DNA from: Streptomyces sp. NK15101
Lineage (GTDB): Bacteria > Actinomycetota > Actinomycetes > Streptomycetales > Streptomycetaceae
Reading direction: 5' to 3'
DNA: 64,000 nucleotides
Assembly: GCF_020400725.1 (NCBI RefSeq)
Contig: NZ_JAINVG010000014.1
Coordinates: 1 to 64,000, forward strand
A program made the translations under genes and the position numbers. Shown here piece after piece: positions 16,301-24,345 of this stretch. Position 1 is the stretch's first letter; every line of letters begins with the position of its first letter. The notes beneath the pieces are model-generated. The model ran no database searches, was not told where the DNA came from, and worked only from the letters and a program-made list of their open reading frames with translations.

Positions 16301-17590
16301 TTACTGGGCGGTCGCCGTCAGGTCGCCCCGGCGCGGGGCGGCGAAGCGGTCGAGGTCGGCGCGGGTCATGCCGGTGAGGGCGTCGACCTCGGCGGTGTCG
16401 AGGGCGCCGCACTGGAGGCCGCGCAGCAGGTAGGAGGAGAGGGCCTTGGCCGTGGCGGGCTCGTCCATGACGTCGCCGCCGGCGTGGTTGGCGTAGGCGG
16501 AGAGGCGCTTGGCGGCGGTCTCGAAGCCCTCGCGGTAGAAGGCGAAGACGGCGGCGTAGCGGGTGGGGATGTGACCGGGGTGCATGTCCCAGCCCTGGTA
16601 GTAGGCACGGGCCAGGGCGCGGCGGGTGAGGCCGTAGTGCAGGCGCCAGGCCTCGTGGACGTGCTCGGTGGAGCCGACGGGCAGGACGTTGGTGGAGCCG
16701 TCGGAGACGCGGACGCCGGTGCCGGCGGCGGCGACCTGCATGATCGCCTTGGCGTGGTCGGCGGCGGGGTGGTCGCTGGCCTGGTAGGCGGCGGAGACGC
16801 CGAGGCAGGCGCTGTAGTCGAAGGTGCCGTAGTGCAGTCCGGTGGCGCGGCCCTCGGCGGCGCCGATCATGCGGGCGACGGCGGCGGTGCCGTCGGCGGC
16901 GAGGATGGACTGGCTGGTCTCGATCTGGATCTCGAAGCCGAGGCGGCCGGCGTCGAGGCCGTGGGCCTTCTCGAAGGCCTCCAGGAGGCGGACGAAGGCG
17001 GAGACCTGCTCGGGGTAGGTGACCTTGGGGAGGGTGAGGACGAGGCCGTCGGGGAGGCCGCCGTTCTCCAGGAGGCCGGTGAGGAAGACGTCGGTGGTGC
17101 GGATGCCCCGGTCGCGTACGGCGGCCTCCATGCACTTCATCCGGATGCCCATGTACGGGGCGGCCGTGCCGTTCGCGTACGCCTCGGAGATCAGGCGGGC
17201 GGCGCGGGCGGCGTCCTGATCCTCGTCCTGGCCCGCGTAGCCGTCCTCGAAGTCGACGCGGAGGTCCTCGACGGGCTCGCGCTCCAGCTTGGCGCGCACG
17301 CGGCCGTAGACGTCCTCGGCGAGGTCGTCGGAGAGGCCGAGGACGGCGGCGAAGGAGGCGGCGTCGGGGGCGTGCTCGTCGAGGGCGGCGAGGGCCTGGG
17401 CACCCCAGGAGCGGATGGTGCCGGCGTCGAAGACGTTGCCGGGGACGTAGACGGTGTGGACGGGCTGGCGGGTGCCGGGGTCTCCCGGGTAGCGGCGGTC
17501 GAGCTCGGCGTCCACCGCGGCGAGGGAGGCGCTGATGCCCTCGCTGACCGCGCCCGCGAGGCTCGTCGACACCTTCTCCTGCTGACCCAT
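16301..17590 (-). CDS. DUF6986 family, HpcH/HpaI-like aldolase
   Basis: 429 residues, TIM-barrel aldolase/lyase type. Recognisable pieces are DLRVDFEDGYAGQDED (acidic metal-ligand region), GIRMKCMEAAVRDRG, LTLPKVTYPEQVSAFVRLLE, FEIQIETSQSI (Glu ligand), and GLHYGTFDYSA, as in citrate-lyase beta/malate-synthase-like folds. ATG 17590 follows AGGAGG by 7 bases, so it is preferred over GTG 17617. Upstream lie TTCCG-N5-CGGAA repeats suggesting IclR-type control, as in purine/allantoin and glyoxylate genes of Streptomyces. The substrate, a hydroxy- or oxo-acid, is unknown. Confidence 0.82.
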   Translation of the reverse strand: MGQQEKVSTSLAGAVSEGISASLAAVDAELDRRYPGDPGTRQPVHTVYVPGNVFDAGTIRSWGAQALAALDEHAPDAASFAAVLGLSDDLAEDVYGRVRAKLEREPVEDLRVDFEDGYAGQDEDQDAARAARLISEAYANGTAAPYMGIRMKCMEAAVRDRGIRTTDVFLTGLLENGGLPDGLVLTLPKVTYPEQVSAFVRLLEAFEKAHGLDAGRLGFEIQIETSQSILAADGTAAVARMIGAAEGRATGLHYGTFDYSACLGVSAAYQASDHPAADHAKAIMQVAAAGTGVRVSDGSTNVLPVGSTEHVHEAWRLHYGLTRRALARAYYQGWDMHPGHIPTRYAAVFAFYREGFETAAKRLSAYANHAGGDVMDEPATAKALSSYLLRGLQCGALDTAEVDALTGMTRADLDRFAAPRRGDLTATAQ

Positions 17591-17606
17591 CCTGCATCCT
17601 CCTGTT

Positions 17607-17642
17607 TTCCGCTGCACGGAATCAACAATCCGTATAGCGAAG
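17607..17642. promoter_or_regulatory. IclR-like operator pair upstream of the aldolase
   Basis: TTCCGCTGCACGGAA (17607-17621) is a perfect 5-5-5 inverted repeat. ATCCGTATAGCGAAG (17628-17642) is an imperfect second copy with the same spacing. Together they occupy the promoter zone of the DUF6986 gene. Confidence 0.5.
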
Positions 17643-17688
17643 TTAGTGGGCGGCCGGGACCTGAGTCAATGGTTGTCCGAAACGGCCG

Positions 17689-17722
17689 GGGGCCGCACGG
17701 CGACAGATCGCCGTGCGGCCCC
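17689..17722. terminator. Terminator after etfA
   Basis: Perfect 15-bp stem GGGGCCGCACGGCGA/TCGCCGTGCGGCCCC with loop CAGA, about 24 bases after the etfA stop. Confidence 0.8.
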
Positions 17723-17745
17723 GGGACCGACAGAACCGCAGGTCA

Positions 17746-18708
17746 TCAGCCCTTGCGGGACTTGACCTCTTCGGTGAGCTGCGGGACGACGTCGAAGAGG
17801 TCGCCCACCACGCCGTAGTCGACGAGGTCGAAGATCGGCGCCTCGGCGTCCTTGTTGATCGCGACGATCGTCTTCGAGGTCTGCATGCCCGCGCGGTGCT
17901 GGATCGCACCCGAGATGCCGGAGGCGATGTACAGCTGCGGCGAGACCGACTTGCCGGTCTGGCCGACCTGGTTGGAGTGCGGGTACCAGCCGGCGTCCAC
18001 CGCGGCGCGCGAGGCGCCGACGGCCGCACCGAGCGAGTCGGCGAGGGCCTCGATGATCGCGAAGTTCTCGGCGCCGTTGACGCCGCGGCCGCCGGAGACC
18101 ACGATCGCGGCCTCGGTCAGCTCGGGGCGGCCGGTCGACTCGCGCGGAGTGCGCGAGGTGACCTTGGTGCCGGTGGCCTTCTCCGAGAAGGAGACGGCGA
18201 GCGCCTCGACGGCGCCGGCGGCCGGGGCGGCCTCCACGGGGGCCGAGTTCGGCTTGACCGTGATGACCGGGGTGCCCTTGGAGACACGGGACTTGGTGGT
18301 GAAGGAGGCGGCGAACGCGGACTGCGTGGCGACCGGGCCCTCGTCACCGGCCTCCAGGTCCACGGCGTCGGTGATGATGCCGGAGCCGATGCGCACCGCG
18401 AGGCGGGCGGCGATCTCCTTGCCCTCGGCGGAGGACGGGACGAGCACGGCGGCCGGGGAGACGGCCTCGTACGCGGCCTGCAGGGCCTCGACCTTGGGGA
18501 CGACGAGGTAGTCGGCGAACTCGGCGGCCTCGGCCGTCAGGACGCGGGTGGCGCCGTGCTCGCCGAGGACGGCGGCGGTGTCGGCGGCGCCGTTGCCCAG
18601 CGCGACGGCGACCGGCTCGCCGAGGCGGCGGGCGAGGGTCAGCAGCTCCAGGGTGGGCTTGCGGACGGCTCCGTCGACGTGGTCGACGTAGACGAGAATC
18701 TCAGCCAT
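17746..18708 (-). CDS. etfA: Electron transfer flavoprotein alpha subunit
   Basis: 320 residues, the usual length. The N-terminal ETF fold opens [18 protein letters not shown]. The C-terminal FAD-binding domain contains [34 protein letters not shown] and TIVAINKD, the hallmarks of EtfA. With EtfB it forms the soluble flavoprotein that takes electrons from acyl-CoA and other dehydrogenases and passes them to the membrane quinone pool. It is downstream of etfB, separated by 89 bases that fold into a long hairpin. ATG 18708 is preceded by CAGGAG. Confidence 0.95.
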   Translation of the reverse strand: MAEILVYVDHVDGAVRKPTLELLTLARRLGEPVAVALGNGAADTAAVLGEHGATRVLTAEAAEFADYLVVPKVEALQAAYEAVSPAAVLVPSSAEGKEIAARLAVRIGSGIITDAVDLEAGDEGPVATQSAFAASFTTKSRVSKGTPVITVKPNSAPVEAAPAAGAVEALAVSFSEKATGTKVTSRTPRESTGRPELTEAAIVVSGGRGVNGAENFAIIEALADSLGAAVGASRAAVDAGWYPHSNQVGQTGKSVSPQLYIASGISGAIQHRAGMQTSKTIVAINKDAEAPIFDLVDYGVVGDLFDVVPQLTEEVKSRKG

Positions 18709-18733
18709 GGGACTTCAATCTCCTGCGAACGAA

Positions 18734-18799
18734 AAGGGGCGGTCTGGTGCGGGCTCGCGCGAGCCTCGGATGAACTTCCGGCTCGCGAGACTGCCCCTT
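18734..18799 (-). terminator. Hairpin between etfB and etfA
   Basis: In the transcript, AAGGGGCAGTCT pairs with AGACCGCCCCTT (one mismatch in 12). Inside it, CGCGAGCC pairs with GGCTCGCG, and the outer stem is followed by TTTT. The 5' arm begins at the etfB stop codon. It looks like an attenuating or partial terminator, or an RNA-processing or stability element, between two subunits needed in equal amounts. Confidence 0.55.
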
Positions 18800-19583
18800 A
18801 GATGAACTTCTGCTCCGCAAGGAAGGCGGCCAGCTGCTTGCCGCCCTCGCCCTCGTCCTTGACGATCGTGCCGGCGGTGCGGGCCGGACGCTCGGCGGCG
18901 GAGTCGACCGCGGTCCAGGCGCCCTCCAGGCCGACCTCCTCGGCCTCGATCTCGAGGTCGGAGAGGTCCAGGGACTCCACCGGCTTCTTCTTGGCGGCCA
19001 TGATGCCCTTGAAGGACGGGTAACGCGCCTCGCCCGACTGGTCCGTCACGGAGACGACGGCCGGCAGCGAGGCCTGCAGCTGCTCGGAGGCGGTGTCGCC
19101 GTCACGGCGGCCCGTCACGACGCCGTCCTCGATCTTGACCTCGGAGAGCAGGGTGACCTGCGGGACGCCCAGCCGCTCGGCCAGGATGGCCGGCAGGACG
19201 CCCATGGTGCCGTCGGTGGAGGCCATGCCGGCGATGACGACGTCGTAGCCGACCTTCTCGATCGCCTTGGCCAGCACCAGCGAGGTGCCCATGACGTCGG
19301 TGCCGTGCAGGTCGTCGTCCTCGACGTGGACGGCCTTGTCGGCGCCCATGGACAGCGCCTTGCGCAGCGCGTCCTTGGCGTCCTCCGGGCCGACGGTCAG
19401 CACGGTGACCTCGGCCTCGTCGGCCTCCTCGGCGATCTGGAGCGCCTGCTCGACCGCGTACTCGTCGAGCTCCGACAGCAGGCCGTCGACGTCGTCGCGG
19501 TCCACCGTCAGGTCATCGGCGAAGTGCCGGTCGCCGGTGGCGTCGGGCACGTACTTCACACAGACAACGATCCTCAAGCTCAC
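18798..19583 (-). CDS. etfB: Electron transfer flavoprotein beta subunit
   Basis: 261 residues. It starts MSLRIVVCVKYVPDATGDR, typical for EtfB, with LSELDEYAVEQALQIAEE and the AMP/adenine loop region VVIAGMASTDGTMGVLPAIL. The C-terminal arm KGIMAAKKKPVESLDLSDL embraces EtfA in known structures. Translation starts at GTG 19583, preceded by AGGAG. It is the first gene of the etfB-etfA unit and forms the heterodimeric electron carrier. A TetR-type palindrome lies about 140 bases upstream. Confidence 0.95.
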   Translation of the reverse strand: MSLRIVVCVKYVPDATGDRHFADDLTVDRDDVDGLLSELDEYAVEQALQIAEEADEAEVTVLTVGPEDAKDALRKALSMGADKAVHVEDDDLHGTDVMGTSLVLAKAIEKVGYDVVIAGMASTDGTMGVLPAILAERLGVPQVTLLSEVKIEDGVVTGRRDGDTASEQLQASLPAVVSVTDQSGEARYPSFKGIMAAKKKPVESLDLSDLEIEAEEVGLEGAWTAVDSAAERPARTAGTIVKDEGEGGKQLAAFLAEQKFI

Positions 19584-19721
19584 GCCGGCTCTCCTACTGC
19601 ATCGTCATAACTGGGCTGCCTTGTTGCTCGCAGCATAGGCGCCTGAAGGGCGGGTTTCCGGTCGGGGCGCCGGACGCCCCGAGCGAAATATTACTCGCCA
19701 GTACACCCAGTCCGTTACCAG

Positions 19722-19735
19722 TGAGCAAGCGCTCA
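19722..19735. promoter_or_regulatory. TetR-type palindrome upstream of etfB
   Basis: TGAGC-AAGC-GCTCA is an inverted repeat in the gap between the divergent etfB and the flavin reductase stop. The short AT-rich stretch TATTACTC lies beside it. Such GAGC/GCTC operators are common for TetR regulators of acyl-CoA metabolism. Confidence 0.4.
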
Positions 19736-19782
19736 GGCATGTGACCTTGCCAACGCGCGGAGAGCGGCGCGCACGGGAACCC

Positions 19783-20307
19783 TCAGTCGCGCAGCGCGTT
19801 GAAGCGGCCGTGGTGGTAGAGCAGCGGCCGCCCCGTCCCGTCCGGGTCCCCGGCGACCGCCTGCGCGATGACGATCCGGTGGTCCCCGGCGGGCACCCGG
19901 GCCACCACGCGGCAGACCAGCCAGGCGAGGACGCCGTCGAGCACGGGCACGCCCTCGGGGCCGATGCTCCAGCGGGTCCCCTCGCCGAAGCGGTCGGCGC
20001 CGCTGCACGCGAAGATGGCCGCGAGCTCCTGCTGGTGCTCGCCGAGTATGTGCACGCCGATGAACTCGGCCTCGGAGACGACGGGCCAGCTGGAGGAGCC
20101 CGTGCCCACCCCGAAGGAGATCAGCGGGGGCTCGGCGGCGACGGAGTTGAGCGAGGTGGCGGTGAAGCCGACGGGGCGCTCGCCGTGCGCGGTGATGACC
20201 GCGACACCGGCGGCGTGCCGGCGGAAGACGGAGCGGAGCAGATCGGGGGAGGCCTGCCGGGGTGCGCCGATCGTGGGAACGGTACGGAGTTCGGGCGAAA
20301 CCGTCAT
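19783..20307 (-). CDS. Flavin reductase family protein
   Basis: 174 residues. The FMN-binding split barrel shows FRRHAAGVAVITAHGERPVG, then FTATSLNSVAAEPPLISFG, SWPVVSEAEFIGVHILGEHQ, and a C-terminal LLYHHGRFNAL, all typical of NADH:flavin oxidoreductases that feed two-component monooxygenases (HpaC/ActVB-like). ATG 20307 (MTVSPELRT) with AAGGA upstream is preferred, but ATGs at 20334 and 20361 are possible. No partner monooxygenase is adjacent. Confidence 0.88.
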   Translation of the reverse strand: MTVSPELRTVPTIGAPRQASPDLLRSVFRRHAAGVAVITAHGERPVGFTATSLNSVAAEPPLISFGVGTGSSSWPVVSEAEFIGVHILGEHQQELAAIFACSGADRFGEGTRWSIGPEGVPVLDGVLAWLVCRVVARVPAGDHRIVIAQAVAGDPDGTGRPLLYHHGRFNALRD

Positions 20308-20504
20308 GGAGTTGTCCTTCTGCGAGGGCGTCATGAGAGGAGTCCTGGGGTGGTCAGACACCCGGACAGCGCGCGCTCGCGTTGCGGGCCAGATCCACGT
20401 GGGCCCGGCCGTAGAGAAGGAGTTCTATGGGCACTCCGTCAGGGTGACGATGGGTGGTCGGCGCAGTCAAGTGCGTACCGGGATGTGGGAGAAGTGTCAC
20501 GACG

Positions 20505-20816
20505 TCAGACGGCCCGTCCCAGGGCGGCGATGACGTCCGCCCGGCGGGGCTGTCCGGCGGCCCTGCGGACGACGCGCCCTGCGGCGTCGAGGACGAGGAC
20601 GGTGGGGGTGCGGACGACGCCGAGTTCGCGCACGAGGTCGAGGCGCTCCTCGGCGTCGATCTCCACGTGCCCCACGCCCGGCACCATGGCGGCGACCTCG
20701 GCGAGGGTGCGGCGGGTGGCCCGGCAGGGCTGACAGAAGGCCGTCGAGAACTGGACGAGGGTGGCCCTCTCCCCCAGTGCGGCGCCGAGCGCCTCCGGCC
20801 CCAGGACCTCGGTCAT
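20505..20816 (-). CDS. Thioredoxin family protein
   Basis: 103 residues with a thioredoxin fold. The active site is STAFCQPCRATRRTL: CQPC replaces the usual CGPC. The cis-proline loop is VVRTPTVLVLD. The active-site Trp of typical thioredoxins (WCGPC) is replaced by Phe, so its redox potential probably differs. The cytosolic protein has no signal sequence and is followed on the minus strand by the flavin reductase. Confidence 0.88.
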   Translation of the reverse strand: MTEVLGPEALGAALGERATLVQFSTAFCQPCRATRRTLAEVAAMVPGVGHVEIDAEERLDLVRELGVVRTPTVLVLDAAGRVVRRAAGQPRRADVIAALGRAV

Positions 20817-21041
20817 TCCACTCCCCTTTCGCTCTTGCGCTCCTCCCGGTGCAGCGTCGCACAGCGCCGATCGATTCCCGCCACGACCACCGCGAGTGAC
20901 GAGAATCTCCCCGTACGAAGCCGTCTGGACTGGTCACCAGGCCGCGCATGGGGCACGATCTGCCCAAAGCCGAAAACCTACGGCCGCGTAACTTCGCCGG
21001 GAGAACCCGCTCCGGGCAGCTGAAGAAGAGGTTCCTCTCCG

Positions 21042-21764
21042 ATGGCAGAACTCGTCTATCGACCGGTCATCGGCGCCGCTCTGACCATGTTCAAGGCGCT
21101 CGACCTGAAGATCGACACGCAGGGTTCGGAACACATCCCGCGGACCGGCGGCGCGGTGCTCGTGAGCAACCACATCAGCTATCTGGACTTCATCTTCACC
21201 GGCCTCGCGGCCCTCCCGCAGAAGCGCCTGGTGCGCTTCATGGCGAAGGACTCGGTCTTCAAGCACAAGATCTCGGGACCGCTCATGCGCGGCATGAAGC
21301 ACATCCCGGTGGACCGCGCCCAGGGCGAGCACGCCTACAAGCACGCCCTGGAATCGCTGCGGGCCGGCGAGATCATCGGCGTCTTCCCCGAGGCGACCAT
21401 CTCGCAGTCCTTCACGCTGAAGGGCTTCAAGACGGGTGCGGCGCGCCTGGCGCAGGAGGCGGGCGTCCCGCTGATCCCGATGGCGCTGTGGGGCACCCAG
21501 CGGCTGTGGACGAAGGGCCGGCCGCGGAACTTCAAGCGGAGCCACATCCCGGTGACCATCCGCGTCGGGGAGCCGGTCGAGGCCCCCTCCGACCAGTACG
21601 CGGGCGCGATCACGCGGCGGCTGCGCGAGCGCGTCCAGGAGCTCCTGGAGGCCGCGCAGCGCGCCTACCCGGTCCGCCCCAAGGACGCGAGCGACACCTG
21701 GTGGGTGCCCGCGCACCTCGGCGGCACGGCTCCGACGCCGGCCCAGGTCAAGGAAGCCGGCTGA
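21042..21764 (+). CDS. 1-acyl-sn-glycerol-3-phosphate acyltransferase
   Basis: 240 residues of the PlsC family. Motif I is SNHISYLDF (HX4D), motif II region FMAKDSVFKH, motif III FPEATIS (family EGT/EAT), and motif IV IPMALWGTQ. It acylates lysophosphatidate or a related lysolipid at the membrane. The ATG start has AAGAAGAGG upstream. The gene stands alone, convergent with the transglutaminase-like gene. Confidence 0.92.
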   Translation: MAELVYRPVIGAALTMFKALDLKIDTQGSEHIPRTGGAVLVSNHISYLDFIFTGLAALPQKRLVRFMAKDSVFKHKISGPLMRGMKHIPVDRAQGEHAYKHALESLRAGEIIGVFPEATISQSFTLKGFKTGAARLAQEAGVPLIPMALWGTQRLWTKGRPRNFKRSHIPVTIRVGEPVEAPSDQYAGAITRRLRERVQELLEAAQRAYPVRPKDASDTWWVPAHLGGTAPTPAQVKEAG

Positions 21765-21794
21765 CGGAACCGCCCCCTCCCGCCGCCCCGCTGG

Positions 21795-22394
21795 TCAGAG
21801 CTCGGCCGGCAGCGTCCGGTCGAGGGCGGGCCGGTCCGGGGCGGCCTTCAGGACGCCCAGGACGACCGGGTGCGGCTCGGCGTACAGCTCCGGGTAGTCC
21901 GTCTCGCCGAGTTCCGGCCGTACGCGCCGGGCCAGCCGCTCCCCTCCCAGCGAGAAGCGGGCGTCGATGCCCGGCCCGTTTCCCCGCACGTCCTGGCGGG
22001 CCCAGGCGCCCTCGCCGGGCAGCAGGACGGCGACCAGGCCGTGGATCACCGGGTCCGAGCCGTCGTCCTCGGTGAGCCGCTGGTAGCAGAGGGCCGCGGG
22101 GATGCCGCGGGCCCGCAGGAGCGCGGCGTACGCGAGGGACTTGGCGTAGCAGATGCCGGTGCGCCGCTCCAGGACGTCGGAGGCGCGCCAGGTGACGCGG
22201 AGGTCGCCGGAGTCCATGGAGTGCGGGATGGAGTCGCGGACGTACACATAGGCCGCTTCGGCGTATGAGTATGCGTCGGGGTGATCGTCGGCGAGGCGGT
22301 CGGACACCGCCCTGACGAGCGGGTGTTCATGGTCGACGGACTCGCTCGCCGCGAGATATGCCTCGATGTCAGGGTACTGCTGGATGAGTTCCAT
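21795..22394 (-). CDS. Transglutaminase-like domain protein
   Basis: 199 residues. The papain-like transglutaminase core has the catalytic Cys in RRTGICYAKSLAYAALLRA, His in DPVIHGLVAVLL and a candidate Asp in WARQDVRGNG. The N-terminal helical part (VRDSIPHSMD) resembles the pre-Cys helix of bacterial transglutaminase-like cysteine proteases. No signal peptide is seen, so it is cytosolic. Substrate unknown. Confidence 0.85.
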   Translation of the reverse strand: MELIQQYPDIEAYLAASESVDHEHPLVRAVSDRLADDHPDAYSYAEAAYVYVRDSIPHSMDSGDLRVTWRASDVLERRTGICYAKSLAYAALLRARGIPAALCYQRLTEDDGSDPVIHGLVAVLLPGEGAWARQDVRGNGPGIDARFSLGGERLARRVRPELGETDYPELYAEPHPVVLGVLKAAPDRPALDRTLPAEL

Positions 22395-22468
22395 GCGGGA
22401 TGACCCTATGAAGACGGCCGGACGGAGTCAATGACTTTCCATCCGGCCGCATATTCATTCATCCGAAG

Positions 22469-23548
22469 CTAGCGGGCCAGCTCTTCCTTCAGGGCCTGGA
22501 GGAAGGCGTCCACGTCGTCCTCCGTGGTGTCGAAGGCGCACATCCAGCGGACATCGCCTGCGGCCTCGTCCCAGAAGTAGAAGCGGAAGCGTTCCTGCAG
22601 GCGTCGGCTCACCTCGTGCGGGAGGCGGGCGAAGACCGCGTTGGCCTGCACCGGGTAGAGGATCTCCACCCCGTCGAGCTCGCGCACGCCGGCGGCGAGG
22701 CGCTGGGCCATCGCGTTGGCGTGGCGGGCGTTGCGCAGCCACAGGTCCTTCGAGAGGAGGGCCTCCAGCTGCACCGACACGAAGCGCATCTTCGAGGCGA
22801 GCTGCATGGACAGCTTGCGCAGGTGCTTCATGTGGCTGACCGCGTCCGGGTTGAGCACGACGACGGCCTCGCCGAAGAGCATGCCGTTCTTCGTCCCGCC
22901 GTACGAGATCACGTCCACGCCGACCGCGTTGGTGAACGCGCGCATCGGCACGTCCAGCGAGGCGGCCGCGTTGGCTATCCGGGCCCCGTCGAGGTGCACC
23001 TTCATGCCCTTGGCGTGGGCGTGCTCGACGATCGCGCGGATCTCCTCCACCGTGTAGACGGTGCCGAGCTCCGTGTTCTGGGTGATCGAGACGACCTGGG
23101 GCATGGCCCGGTGCTCGTCCTCCCAGCCCCAGGCCTGCCGGTCGATCAGCTCGGGGGTGAGCTTGCCGTCCGGGGTCGGGACGGTGAGCAGCTTGAGGCC
23201 GCCCATCCGCTCCGGCGCGCCGCCCTCGTCCACGTTGATGTGGGCGGTCTCGGCGCAGACGACGGCGCCCCAGCGGTCGGTGAGCGCCTGGAGGGCCGTC
23301 ACGTTCGCCCCGGTCCCGTTGAAGACCGGGAAGGCTTCGGCGGTGGGGCCGAAGTGGCTGTGCATGATCCGCTGGAGGTGCTCGGTGTACTGGTCCTCGC
23401 CGTAGGCGACCTGGTGGCCTCCGTTGGCGAGGGCGAGGGCCGCGAGGACCTCGGGGTGGGCGCCGGCGTAGTTGTCGCTGGCGAAGCCCCGGACCGACGG
23501 GTCGTGGTGACGACGTGCGTCGGTCCTGGGGCCGAGTGCCGCGGTCAC
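22469..23548 (-). CDS. Threonine aldolase family protein (PLP-dependent)
   Basis: About 359 residues, fold type I. Signature pieces are RGFASDNYAGAHPEVL, VFNGTGANVTAL (PLP phosphate), CAETAHINVDEGGAPERM, KVHLDGARIANAA (Asp that contacts the pyridine), and the PLP lysine in YGGTKNGMLFGE. These enzymes cleave threonine or other beta-hydroxy amino acids to glycine and an aldehyde. The GTG start at 23548 overlaps the SDR stop (GTGA), implying translational coupling; an in-frame GTG at 23566 would extend it by six residues. It is the last gene of a three-gene operon. Confidence 0.9.
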   Translation of the reverse strand: MTAALGPRTDARRHHDPSVRGFASDNYAGAHPEVLAALALANGGHQVAYGEDQYTEHLQRIMHSHFGPTAEAFPVFNGTGANVTALQALTDRWGAVVCAETAHINVDEGGAPERMGGLKLLTVPTPDGKLTPELIDRQAWGWEDEHRAMPQVVSITQNTELGTVYTVEEIRAIVEHAHAKGMKVHLDGARIANAAASLDVPMRAFTNAVGVDVISYGGTKNGMLFGEAVVVLNPDAVSHMKHLRKLSMQLASKMRFVSVQLEALLSKDLWLRNARHANAMAQRLAAGVRELDGVEILYPVQANAVFARLPHEVSRRLQERFRFYFWDEAAGDVRWMCAFDTTEDDVDAFLQALKEELAR

Positions 23549-24345
23549 GGCTTGGGGGTCAGCCACAGACGCTGTCCATTCACTTCCTGGGCGGGCTTCT
23601 CCCAGAGACCGGCGATCTCCTCGGCCAGGTCCTTCACGTCGGTGAAGCCCGCGAACTTCGCGTTGGGGCGCTCGGCGCGCATCGCGTCGTGCACCAATGC
23701 CTTGATCACCAGGATGGCAGCCGCCGCCTGCGGCCCTTCGTCGCCCCCCAGCTTGCGGAACGAGTCCGCCATGGCGAGGGTCCAGGCCTCGGCGGCCGCC
23801 TTGCCGGCGTTGTACGCGGCGTTGTTGGCGACCGGCTTGGACGCGCCGGACTGGCTGACCAGGACGTACCGGCCGCGCCCGCCGGCGCGCAGCAGACCGT
23901 CGTGGAAGGCGAGCGAGGTGTGCTGGACGGTGCGGATCAGGAGCTTCTCCAGGAAGTCCCAGTCCCGCAGGTCGGCCTCCGCGAAGGAGGGGGCGCCGCG
24001 CCAGCCGCCGACGAGGTGGACCAGGCCGTCGATCCGGCCGAACTCCTTCTCGGTCTTCGCCGCCCAGTCGCGCGTGGCGTCCAGGTCGAGGAGGTCGACC
24101 GTGTCGCCGACGACCTTGGCTCCGCCGTGCGCGTAGCGGGCGGCGTCGACGGCCTCCGCGAGGCGCGCCGGGTCGGCGTCGGAGGCGACGACCGTCGCGC
24201 CCGCCTCGGCGAGGCGCAGCAGCGTCGCGCGGCCGGCGGGACCGGCCGCCCCGGCCACCGCGATGACGGCGCCGTCGAGCGGCCCGCCGTTTCCGTTGGC
24301 GATCATGGGCGACGCCTCCTCCGTGCTCTCGGTGAGGTCGCTCAC
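23545..24345 (-). CDS. SDR family oxidoreductase
   Basis: 266 residues with a Rossmann fold. The nucleotide motif is AVAGAAGPAGRATLLRL (GxxGxxG), with acidic VVASDADPARL suggesting NAD specificity. The NNAG motif is degenerate (VHLVGGW). The catalytic Ser is in VSQSGAS and Tyr/Lys in AAYNAGKAAA. It overlaps both neighbours by four bases (ATGA and GTGA), so it is made with DUF6421 and the threonine aldolase. It probably oxidises or reduces the alcohol or aldehyde handled by that pathway (inference). Confidence 0.9.
   Translation of the reverse strand: MSDLTESTEEASPMIANGNGGPLDGAVIAVAGAAGPAGRATLLRLAEAGATVVASDADPARLAEAVDAARYAHGGAKVVGDTVDLLDLDATRDWAAKTEKEFGRIDGLVHLVGGWRGAPSFAEADLRDWDFLEKLLIRTVQHTSLAFHDGLLRAGGRGRYVLVSQSGASKPVANNAAYNAGKAAAEAWTLAMADSFRKLGGDEGPQAAAAILVIKALVHDAMRAERPNAKFAGFTDVKDLAEEIAGLWEKPAQEVNGQRLWLTPKP

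Noticed and set aside
17746..19583. EtfA/EtfB as nitrogen-fixation FixAB
   Set aside because: The partner FixC/FixX genes are absent; the pair is the ordinary acyl-CoA-linked type.
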